Positions 17,606 through 24,815 of a stretch of 64,000 nucleotides of DNA are shown here, in pieces (within the stretch, counting starts at the first letter, position 1; each line of letters opens with the position of its first letter). The position numbers and the translations under genes were made by a program. The stretch is taken from NCBI RefSeq assembly GCF_009739465.1, contig NZ_WHOM01000044.1, forward strand, positions 123,359 through 187,358. Direction: 5' to 3'. This DNA is from Streptomyces apocyni (GTDB lineage: Bacteria > Actinomycetota > Actinomycetes > Streptomycetales > Streptomycetaceae). Below the pieces are notes generated by a model, which made no database searches, had not been told where the DNA came from, and saw nothing but the letters and a program-made list of their open reading frames with translations.

Positions 17606-17735
17606 CCCCCTTCAGCCCCCTTCAGCCCCCTTCATCTGGGCCTACTCCCCCAGTCCGTACGGCGGTGCGGCGGTGCGGCGGTTGCCCCCTGTCAGCCCTC
17701 CGTACCGCCGCGTATCCACTATCCCGAATGCTGAC

Positions 17736-17748
17736 CGATATTTCGAAC
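17736..17748 (+). promoter_or_regulatory. CGATATNNCGAAC operator upstream of the U32-like gene
   Basis: CGATATTTCGAAC is an exact match to the shared 13-mer and ends 12 nt before the GTG at 17760. It implies the same regulator acts here. No clear -35/-10 pair was found upstream. Confidence 0.55.
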
Positions 17749-17759
17749 ATGGGAGTCCT

Positions 17760-18734
17760 GTGACCGCCCCGTCCACACCTCGCCGCCCCGGCGCCGACGC
17801 CCTCGCCCGTATCGGCCACCCCACCCCCGCCGTCCAGACCGCCGACGCCTCACCGCACACCTTCCCGGACGGCGGCACCTGGCGCACCGAGATCCCCTCG
17901 GTGGAGGGCCCGGAGGCCCTGGCGGTCGTCCTCAAGGAGTCCGCACGCCTGGACCTGCCCGTGCACCGGGTCAGCCAGGGCAGCGGCGTCTGGATGCTCA
18001 CCGACGGCGAGATCACCGACATGGTGGACTCCTGCGCCGAACGGGACATCGAGCTCTGTCTGTTCACTGGACCCCGTGGCACCTGGGACATCGGCGCCGC
18101 CACCCGCACCGACTCCGGCGGCGCCGGGCTGCGCGCCCGAGGGCACGACGCGCTCGCCGGGTGTGTCGAGGACGCGCTACGCGCCGCGTCGCTCGGGGTG
18201 AGCTGTCTGCTCGTCGCGGACGAGGGCGTGCTGTGGACGCTGCACCGGCTGCGCGCGGCGGGCCTGCTGCCCGCCGACACCACGTTCAAGCTGTCGGCGC
18301 TGTCCGGTCCGGTCAACCCGGCCTCGTACGCCGTCTACGAGTGCCTCGGCGCCGACTCCCTCAATGTGCCGTCCGATCTGACCCTGGCCCATCTCACCGA
18401 GATCCGCCGCGTCAGCCGGGCACCGATGGACCTGTACGTCGAGGCACCCGACGACCTCGGCGGCTATATCCGGATGTACGAGGCGGCCGAGCTGATCCGG
18501 CGCGGGGCGCCGCTGTACCTGAAGTTCGGGCTGAGCCGCGCGCCTGGCATCTATCCGTACGGCGCCCAGCTGCGCGAGCACACCCTCGCCACGGCCCGCG
18601 AGCGGGTCAGGCGGGGCCGTCTGGTCCTGGACCTGCTCGCCCGGCACGGCGCGGACGGCGGGATGTCGCCGCTCGGCTCCCGGCTGCCCGGCCCACTGAA
18701 CCGCTTTCGCTCCGCACCGGACGCGGGCGACTGA
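17760..18734 (+). CDS. U32 peptidase-like / TIM-barrel protein of the sugar-acid cluster
   Basis: The product has 324 residues and no signal peptide or membrane helix. Blocks such as GVWMLTDGEITDMVDSCAER, ADSLNVPSDLTLAHLTEIRR, DLYVEAPDDLGGYIRMYEAA and LYLKFGLSRAPGIYPYGAQL recall barrel proteins annotated in Streptomyces as U32-like. I cannot assign a reaction. Its start carries the same operator as the dehydratase operon, so a role in the same catabolic pathway, for example a late aldolase or epimerase-like step, is possible. The GTG at 17760 follows GGGAG at good spacing. Confidence 0.65.
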   Translation: MTAPSTPRRPGADALARIGHPTPAVQTADASPHTFPDGGTWRTEIPSVEGPEALAVVLKESARLDLPVHRVSQGSGVWMLTDGEITDMVDSCAERDIELCLFTGPRGTWDIGAATRTDSGGAGLRARGHDALAGCVEDALRAASLGVSCLLVADEGVLWTLHRLRAAGLLPADTTFKLSALSGPVNPASYAVYECLGADSLNVPSDLTLAHLTEIRRVSRAPMDLYVEAPDDLGGYIRMYEAAELIRRGAPLYLKFGLSRAPGIYPYGAQLREHTLATARERVRRGRLVLDLLARHGADGGMSPLGSRLPGPLNRFRSAPDAGD

Positions 18735-18833
18735 TGTGCCGCGCCCTGCAATCCACTAACTCCCCTTGCTCTCCCGCTCCTTGAGTCTCACTATGAAGCG
18801 CCCACAACCCCCCACCCCCCTTACGGAGCCCCC

Positions 18834-20189
18834 ATGAGACGACTCCTGAGCGCGCTCGCCACGGGCGCGCTCGTCCTGACCTGCCTCACAGGTGCGGCCG
18901 CCGCCGCGCCCACCGCCGCGCACGCTCCCGCCACGCCGCCGCCAGCCGCCACGTCCGGTGACTTCGACGTCCTCACGTACAACATCGCGGGCCTCCCCGC
19001 CGGGATCGGCGACAGCGACCCGGAGACCAACACCCCGCTGATCGGACAGCGCCTGGGCCCGTACGCGATCGTCAACGTCCAGGAGGACTTCAACTACCAC
19101 GCGGCGCTGTACGCCAACGACCGCCACCCGCACCGCACCGCCACCAGCGGCGGCGTGGTCTTCGGTGACGGCCTCAATACGCTGTCCGACCATCCCTTCG
19201 AGGACTTCCAGCGGGTCCGCTGGCGCGACTGCACCAACGCCGACTGCCTGACACCCAAGGGGTTCACGCTCGGCCGGGTCAGGCTCGCCGAAGGCGTCTT
19301 CGTCGACGTCTACAACGTGCACACCAACGCGGACGTGACGGACGCCGCGCTCGCCGCGCGCCGCGCCAACATCGCGCAGCTGTCGGAGTTCGTCCGGGCC
19401 AACTCCGCCGGAAACGCGGTGATCGTCATGGGGGACACCAACACCCGCTACACCCGCGCGGGCGACACCATCCGCACCCTGGTACGTGACAACGGCCTGG
19501 CCGACCCCTGGGTGGACCTCATCCGCGACGGAGACGTCCCCGCCGAAGGCAGCGAGGCGCTGGTCTGCGACAAGGCCGCGCCCACCGACGACTGCGAGGT
19601 CGTCGACAAGGTCCTGTACCGGGGCAGCGCCCTGGTGCACCTCACGGCCACGAGCTACCGCAACGACTGGCGGGACTTCCTGCGCGACGACGGCACCCAT
19701 CTGTCCGACCACTACCCGCACGCGGTCGGCTTCACCTGGTCGCTGCCGGACGGCGGGCTGCGGGCCAGTGACTTCTTCGGCGGCCCCCACGGCGCGGCCT
19801 TCAACGACGCCCCCGCGCTGCCCACGACCCTGGCGCCCCGCACCCTGACGCTGCGCGGCGGAGCCCGCCTCGACGGGCTGGCGCTGACGCACGACGACGG
19901 TACGGTGCTGCGCCACGGCGGCACGGGCGGCGCCCCCGTCTCCCTCACCCTGGCCAGCGGTGAACACCTCACCTCGGTCACCCTCAGCCGGGGAAAGAAA
20001 GACGGCAGGACGCGGGTCTTCTCCGCGTCCTTCGGCACCGACCAGGGCCGCACCCTCGCGGCAGGCGCGCCCACCACCGACCGCGTCACCTTCAGCGCCC
20101 CGCCCGGCCTGCGGATCGTCGGCTTCGCGGGACGCTCAGGGGACGAGATCGACAAACTCGGTGTGCTCTACGCGCCGATCATCCGCTGA
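18834..20189 (+). CDS. Secreted sphingomyelinase-like endonuclease/exonuclease/phosphatase with C-terminal lectin-like domain
   Basis: The 451-residue product has a signal peptide (RRLLSALATGALVLTCLTG, cleavage near residue 25). The catalytic EEP domain shows DVLTYNIAGLP, VNVQEDFNYH, YNVHTNAD, MGDTNTRY and HLSDHYPHAV, covering the metal-binding Glu, the DxN motif and the terminal SDHxP motif. Residues about 300-450 form a jacalin-like beta-prism (FFGGPHGAAFND ... RIVGFAGRSGDEIDKLGVLY), probably for glycan binding. It may cleave sphingomyelin or other phosphodiesters outside the cell. The gene appears monocistronic. Confidence 0.85.
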   Translation: MRRLLSALATGALVLTCLTGAAAAAPTAAHAPATPPPAATSGDFDVLTYNIAGLPAGIGDSDPETNTPLIGQRLGPYAIVNVQEDFNYHAALYANDRHPHRTATSGGVVFGDGLNTLSDHPFEDFQRVRWRDCTNADCLTPKGFTLGRVRLAEGVFVDVYNVHTNADVTDAALAARRANIAQLSEFVRANSAGNAVIVMGDTNTRYTRAGDTIRTLVRDNGLADPWVDLIRDGDVPAEGSEALVCDKAAPTDDCEVVDKVLYRGSALVHLTATSYRNDWRDFLRDDGTHLSDHYPHAVGFTWSLPDGGLRASDFFGGPHGAAFNDAPALPTTLAPRTLTLRGGARLDGLALTHDDGTVLRHGGTGGAPVSLTLASGEHLTSVTLSRGKKDGRTRVFSASFGTDQGRTLAAGAPTTDRVTFSAPPGLRIVGFAGRSGDEIDKLGVLYAPIIR

Positions 20190-20212
20190 TCAACCAGGGC
20201 CTGTCCGGCGGT

Positions 20213-20626
20213 TCAGCGGCGTACGCGCCAGGTCACCTCGTCGCGGAGGGTCTGGACGATCCTCGGGGCACGTACCGCCTCGGTGCGGTCGGTGACCCGG
20301 AGGGTGAGCTTGAGGGGGGTGTGCCTGCCCCGCGCGCCCAGGCCCAGTTGGGCGACCTTCACCGAGGTGCGGCCCGCCAGCTCCGGCAGCCTGGTGCCGT
20401 CCAGGTACCACTGGATGTCGAGGCGGGTCGCACCGTACAGCGTCGGCACATCGGCGCGTACGGTGTCGCGTGTTCTCAGGACGCGGGTGGTCGGGGTGAG
20501 GGGGGCGGCGATCGCGGCGTGCCGGTGGAATCCGGCGATCATCGCCTCGGCTCCGGGCAGGTTGAACGGTTTGTCCAGCACGCGCATCAAGGAGGCGTCG
20601 GTGGGCCGGTTCAGGCCCCGCGCGTA
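20213..20626 (-). pseudogene. 5'-truncated C-terminal fragment, possibly of an M64-type secreted peptidase
   Basis: An open minus-strand frame reads ARGLNRPTDASLMRVLDKPF, then a beta-sandwich-like segment (RLDIQWYLDGTRLPEL ... VRAPRIVQTLRDEVTWRVRR). It has no good start codon of its own and runs directly into the insertion-sequence end at 20627, where its upstream part is lost. The segment resembles the C-terminal module of secreted Streptomyces M64 peptidases as I remember them. I read it as a gene broken by the transposon insertion. Confidence 0.45.
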
Positions 20627-20664
20627 TTGACTTCCGCTCCCTGAGCTAAGGCCCGGGGATTCCT
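20627..20664. mobile_element. End sequence of an IS200/IS605-type element
   Basis: The stretch begins TTGACTTCCGCTCCCTGAGC and continues with CTAAGGCCCGGGGATTCC. It closely resembles a terminal hairpin common in actinobacterial IS200/IS605 elements, of the form TTGACATCCTCCC...GGGGATTCC. It directly abuts the truncated gene on the left and is followed by decayed tnpA on the right. It contains an imperfect TCCC...GGGGA hairpin. Confidence 0.5.
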
Positions 20665-20691
20665 GCCACGGTCTGCTGACCGTCTCGGTGC

Positions 20692-20936
20692 CTGACGCGC
20701 ATGGAGGAGATCACGCGGGCCGCCTGCGCCGACTTCGCATGCGAGCTGGTCGAGTTCAACGGCGCGACGACCCCATCCACCCGCTCGTGAACTTCCCGCC
20801 GAAAGCTGCCCGGTCCAGACTTGTCAACAGCCTCAGAGGCGTCAGCTCCCGCAGACTCCCAAAAGCACCCCGAACTAGTCGGGCACTACTGGCGGGACAG
20901 CGCCTGTGGATCGGTGCCGCGTCGATCGGCCCGTAT
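20692..20936 (+). pseudogene. Decayed IS200/IS605-family transposase tnpA
   Basis: Three successive frames piece together a TnpA (HUH tyrosine transposase). LTRMEEITRAACADFACELV (20692-20763) is in one frame, HPLVNFPPKAARSRLVNSLR then GVSSRRL (about 20766-20858) in a second, and HPELVGHYWRDS (about 20862-20900) in the first again. These correspond to the conserved EFNG-HVHLLV-PPK-NSLKGVSSRRL-HYWR order of the family. The catalytic HUH motif has become HPL, the N-terminus (about 60 residues) is missing, and there are at least two frameshifts. The element is dead. Confidence 0.75.
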
Positions 20937-21683
20937 ATGGACATGGGCGCCCAGATCCGGGCCTCCCATGCCGCGGAGGTCGCCCTCGCGCTGGCTCCCC
21001 AGGTGTCCGACCCGGCACTGGTCGCGGGCATGCACCGCAGTGTCGCGCGCACCCTGCTGGCCGAGGGCCGCATCGCGGAGGCGGACACCTCCATCGCCAA
21101 GGCGCAGGAGCTCTACCAGCAGCTGCGGCTGCGGCTGCGGCTGCGCACCGAACTCGCGCACTGCCACTGGATGCGCGGCTATGTGCACGCCCAGCACGGC
21201 GACCTGGAGGACGCCGAGCGTGAACTCCGCGTCGCCCACGGCACCCTGGCCGCCCGGCGAGCCTCCCTGTACACCGCGCAGGTCGAGGTCGAGCTGGCCG
21301 ATGTGCTGCGCCGCCGCGGCCGCCACGAGGAGGCGCAGGAGCTGCTGGCCCGACTGCTTGACCTGTCCGACGAGCGGGGCATGGTCCACACGGCGGGCGC
21401 CCACCGGCTGCTCGGCCTCATCGCCGAGGACCGGGGCGACCTGGCCACGGCCGAGCGGCACTACGACAGCGCCCTGGTCCTGCTGGAGCGCAGCGGAGCC
21501 GCGGGGGACCTCGCGGACCTGTGCCGCCTCCGCGGCGACCTGCTGCGCCGTACGGGCAGGACCGAGGCCGCGCTGGACGCCTACCGCACCGGCCTCGGCC
21601 ACCGCGCGACGCCGGGCACCACCACGCTGGGGCCGGGGCCGGAGCATCCGCCGCTGCGGGCGTTCCACGGCCCGATGACGTAG
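20937..21683 (+). CDS. TPR-repeat protein, probably an N-terminally truncated regulator
   Basis: The frame is open from 20688, but its first 80 residues are transposase sequence. From the ATG at 20937 (or 20943) it encodes about 248 residues of tetratricopeptide repeats: ASHAAEVALALAPQVSDPAL, HCHWMRGYVHAQHGDLEDAE, AHRLLGLIAEDRGDLATAER and LCRLRGDLLRRTGRTEAALD. Relatives usually carry a DNA-binding or ATPase domain before such repeats. Its absence, and the scar upstream, suggest a truncated gene whose 3' part survives. No ribosome site is evident at the ATG. Confidence 0.55.
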   Translation: MDMGAQIRASHAAEVALALAPQVSDPALVAGMHRSVARTLLAEGRIAEADTSIAKAQELYQQLRLRLRLRTELAHCHWMRGYVHAQHGDLEDAERELRVAHGTLAARRASLYTAQVEVELADVLRRRGRHEEAQELLARLLDLSDERGMVHTAGAHRLLGLIAEDRGDLATAERHYDSALVLLERSGAAGDLADLCRLRGDLLRRTGRTEAALDAYRTGLGHRATPGTTTLGPGPEHPPLRAFHGPMT

Positions 21684-21790
21684 GACGCGGTCGTCCGCAT
21701 CGTCGAACGCCCCCTCACGCTGTGTCACACCTCGGCACTAGACTGGGCGTCCGCACCTCTCACGGGCCGCCCTGGGGAAGGGAGTTCGCC

Positions 21791-23248
21791 GTGTCACGAC
21801 ACCACCCGGTCCCCAGCCCCGCCCCTCCGGACCCGCACCCCGTGCCACCGGCGCGGCCCGCCACCCGGCCCGCGCGGTTCGTCGGCTGGCTGGGTGGCTT
21901 CGGGTGCGCGGCCGCGGCCTACGCGGTGTTCCAGTCGCTGCTCAGCATCCTGCCGGAGGGGATCACCGGGGACTCCGCGCGGTATGCGATCGCCGCGGTC
22001 AGTGGCCTGGGTACGGGGGTCGCGGCGTGGCTGTCGGCGGCGCTGGTACGGGCGTTGGCGCGGGAGCGCATACCGGGTGCGGGAGCGCCGCCGTCCCCCG
22101 CGGCGGCCGCCCCGGCGTCGCACCCACCGCCCGGCCCCTTCCCTGAGCTGGCCTCGGCGGCGTACGAGACGTTGATCGAGAAGCTCAGCGTGGTCGACGA
22201 CCCGTCCTGCGGGCGGCTCACCGGCTGGCCGCACTCGCTGGGCGAGGCCGACGGCCAGCGTCCAGGACAGTCGCCGGTACGGCCGACCGCGGTCGGCACC
22301 GCGTACGGGCTGCATCTCGCGCTGGAGCTGGGGGTTCCTGACGGGCGGCTCGCCACCGGCGAGTTGGTGCGGACGCTGTGGCGGTTGCGGCTGCCCGACG
22401 GCGGCTGGTCGGCGCGCTCTCAGGGGGAGGAGTCCCGGCCGGAGGTGACCGCGCTGGTGCTCGGTGTGCTGGCCAGGACGGGCGCGGACCCGACGCGGGT
22501 CGGCCAGGAGGCGGCGGCCTGTGCGGCCAGGTTCACCCGCGAACTGGACCATGCCGGGCGCGATGCGACCCATGTGATGACCAGCGTGCTGCGCTGTCTG
22601 CTGCGGGCGGCTCCGGACGCGGGGGCGCTTCCCGCGCTGCGGGACGCGCTCGTCGAGGGAGCGGTCACCGACGCACGGCGCGAGCACCGCCGCTGCTGGG
22701 CCCGCCGGCTGAGCGCGCCGCACGGCCCGCCCACCGCCGTACACACCGCGCAGGCCGTGGTGGCACTGGACCGCGCGGCCCGCGCGCCCGGCGCCGAGAG
22801 CCCCCAGGTGCGCGCCGCCCGCGAGGACGGCGTGCGCTGGCTCCTGGCCTGTCCCGCCGAACGGCACGACACCTGCGGTGACCTGACCAGGCTCCGGGAG
22901 GAGATCCGCCGCCCTCGCACGGACGCACCGGGACACCACGAGGTGCTGAACGTCCGGCACTTCACGGCGGCCTGGGTGCTCCGGGCCCTGCTCACCCAGA
23001 CCGCCCGCGACCTCGCCCTGGCCGAGGGGTTGGAGGGGGCGTGGCGGGAGCGGCTGGCCGGTGCGGCCGCGGCGGTGTGGCGGGGACAGACGGACGGGAT
23101 ATGGACCTGGGCCGGGATGGAGGCGGCGGAGCCGCGCCGCCCGCTGTGGATGACCTATCAGGGCGTCTCGGCGCTGCGGGCCCACGCCCTGTACCGGTAC
23201 CAGCCCGACGGCGGCGCACCAGGCACACCGGGCGAACCAGCGGGGTGA
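21791..23248 (+). CDS. Membrane-anchored protein with alpha-toroid (prenyltransferase/terpene cyclase-like) repeats
   Basis: The 485-residue product has two N-terminal membrane helices (about residues 27-50, GWLGGFGCAAAAYAVFQSLL; and 61-80, AIAAVSGLGTGVAAWLSAAL), a Pro-rich linker, then an all-helical region. The repeated LRLPDGGWSARSQGEESRPE and ALVLGVLARTG pattern resembles squalene-cyclase/prenyltransferase barrels. No DxDD or similar catalytic motif is seen, so it may be a binding or scaffold toroid. The GTG at 21791 follows GGGAAGGGAG. I do not recognise a named family. It probably forms an operon with the cupin-like gene 40 bp downstream. Confidence 0.7.
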   Translation: MSRHHPVPSPAPPDPHPVPPARPATRPARFVGWLGGFGCAAAAYAVFQSLLSILPEGITGDSARYAIAAVSGLGTGVAAWLSAALVRALARERIPGAGAPPSPAAAAPASHPPPGPFPELASAAYETLIEKLSVVDDPSCGRLTGWPHSLGEADGQRPGQSPVRPTAVGTAYGLHLALELGVPDGRLATGELVRTLWRLRLPDGGWSARSQGEESRPEVTALVLGVLARTGADPTRVGQEAAACAARFTRELDHAGRDATHVMTSVLRCLLRAAPDAGALPALRDALVEGAVTDARREHRRCWARRLSAPHGPPTAVHTAQAVVALDRAARAPGAESPQVRAAREDGVRWLLACPAERHDTCGDLTRLREEIRRPRTDAPGHHEVLNVRHFTAAWVLRALLTQTARDLALAEGLEGAWRERLAGAAAAVWRGQTDGIWTWAGMEAAEPRRPLWMTYQGVSALRAHALYRYQPDGGAPGTPGEPAG

Positions 23249-23288
23249 GCGAGGAGGACGGGGGTTCGGGCGGGACCAGGGAGGGCGC

Positions 23289-24035
23289 ATGGCGGGGCGG
23301 CGGTTCGCGGAGGCGCGGCGGAGGCTCGAGCAGGTGCTGGGCGACGGTCCGGACGAGCGGGAGACCGTGCGGGCCGCGCGGGCGGTCGTCGCCGAACTGG
23401 GCGCGGCGGGCCACCTCCCGGGGCTACTGGGCGAGCTGGCCTTGGGGGCCGGTGACCCGGAGGGATGCGCCCGGCTGTCGTACCGCCATGTCCTGGGCTT
23501 CCACAAGCTCCTGCTGATCGACGGCAGCCCCCGCCATATGCTGCGCGCCCACATCTGGCATCCGTCGCCGCCGCGCTCCTTTCTGGGGCTTGGGGACATC
23601 CACAACCACCGCTCGGCACTGGCCTCGTATGTGGTGCGCGGCGCTCTCGCCATGGAGTTGTACGAGGTGACGGCCGACGGCGGCCTGGCCACGACGCGCT
23701 ATGAGGAGTCCGTGTCGGACGAGCCGGGTGCCGAGGGCGAGTGGCTGCTGAGGCCAACGGGCGCGGCCCGGCTGCGGCTCACACAGACCGCCGAGTACCG
23801 GACGGGGAGCGGCTACGCCCTGGCGGCGTACACCCTGCATCGAGCCTGGGCTACGGCGGGGGCGGAGGCGGGGCCGACCGTGACGCTGTTCCTGGAGACG
23901 GGGGTGCGGCGGCGTCGCCACACGGACGTGTTCACGGACTCGGCGCACCGCCAGCCAGCGGTCGCGAAGTCGCCCCTGGACGTGGCGGGGTATCTGGCGG
24001 AGCTGGAGGCGCTGAGGGAACTCGTCGGCGGGTGA
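23289..24035 (+). CDS. Cupin-like hypothetical protein
   Basis: The product has 248 residues. An N-terminal helical part (ARRRLEQVLGDGPDERETVR) is followed by a beta-rich part with a metal-site-like GDIHNHRSALASYVVRGALA block and a late YALAAYTLHRAW strand. The HNH/His spacing resembles the cysteine-dioxygenase type of cupin, but the usual cupin Glu is not obvious. Its function is unknown. The ATG at 23289 has GGGAGGG directly upstream. The gene is convergent with the Nudix hydrolase, with 18 bp between stops. Confidence 0.6.
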   Translation: MAGRRFAEARRRLEQVLGDGPDERETVRAARAVVAELGAAGHLPGLLGELALGAGDPEGCARLSYRHVLGFHKLLLIDGSPRHMLRAHIWHPSPPRSFLGLGDIHNHRSALASYVVRGALAMELYEVTADGGLATTRYEESVSDEPGAEGEWLLRPTGAARLRLTQTAEYRTGSGYALAAYTLHRAWATAGAEAGPTVTLFLETGVRRRRHTDVFTDSAHRQPAVAKSPLDVAGYLAELEALRELVGG

Positions 24036-24053
24036 GCCTCGCCGTACGGGCTC

Positions 24054-24470
24054 TCAGGTGGCTTCGACGGCCTGGCGCACGATCTCGCGGTTGTACGCGT
24101 CCACGCCCATGCTCTCGAGCTCCCGCGGGTCGAACCAGTCGTAGGCCTGGTCGGGCAGAGGCAGCGAGATCCTGCTGCTCAGCGGGCGGACCAGGTAGTT
24201 GTCCTGGTGGTTCTTGATCTCGCGCCCCTCGTACTCGCTGACGAACGACGAGGTGCCGACTCTGCGCACCACATCGCCCAGCAGTCCCGTCTCCTCCTTG
24301 AGCTCGCGCAGGACCCCGTCCCGCGGGCTCTCTCCTGGTTCCAGTTTGCCGCAGGGCACGCCCCACGCGCCGGGCAGGAACCGCTCGGTCGTACTGCGCC
24401 GTACGAGCAACACCCGGCCTCGCCGCATCACGACGGCCGCCGCCATGTGGTTCTCACTGAGGATTCCCAT
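24054..24470 (-). CDS. Nudix hydrolase
   Basis: The 138-residue protein carries an intact Nudix box: Gly at the start of GKLEPGESPRDG, then LRELKEETGL, matching G-x5-E-x7-REUxEExGU. Such enzymes hydrolyse nucleoside diphosphates linked to another moiety. The substrate is not evident; EIKNHQDNYLVRPL after the box is not diagnostic. The start has GAGG 6 nt upstream. It faces the cupin-like gene tail to tail and is divergent from the adenylation operon. Confidence 0.88.
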   Translation of the reverse strand: MGILSENHMAAAVVMRRGRVLLVRRSTTERFLPGAWGVPCGKLEPGESPRDGVLRELKEETGLLGDVVRRVGTSSFVSEYEGREIKNHQDNYLVRPLSSRISLPLPDQAYDWFDPRELESMGVDAYNREIVRQAVEAT

Positions 24471-24815
24471 GCTGCCTCACCGCTCGGTGGACGGGGGTCG
24501 TATCCATCACGTACCCGCTAGGCGTGCCACCGTATCGCGCGGGCACACCTCTCCCCGCCTGGTGTCGCCGCCGAGCCGGTCACACGTTGCCGCTGTGACG
24601 GCACTCGCCACATGTGGCTCATAGCGCATCAACTCTTGGCCGAACATGCATAGTTGAGGGCTCAATGAGTGCGGCTAGAGTCAACGGTCCGAAGGGTTCC
24701 CGGGGCCCCTCGCGCCATCCTTTCGCAGCACCCCCCGCAAGACCGTACGGCGTTCGGCATGCCACCGATCCACCTCCAGATCCGTCATGCGCAGCAGCCA
24801 GGAGGTCTCCCGTAT
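24471..24815. other. Intergenic region upstream of the adenylation operon
   Basis: The region contains an exact 12-bp palindrome GCCACATGTGGC at 24607-24618 and a TCAACT/AGTTGA pair shortly after it. Both are candidate regulator sites for the downstream operon. The adenylation frame is open leftwards to 24669 with possible starts at 24669 (GTG) and 24759 (ATG), so part of the region might be coding. No other gene is seen. Confidence 0.45.

Noticed and set aside
17606..17735. Repeated CCCCTTCAG and GCGGTGCGGCGGT runs considered as a regulatory array.
   Set aside because: They are short, irregular and GC-skewed; I see no dyad or spacing that suggests a binding site beyond the operator at 17736.
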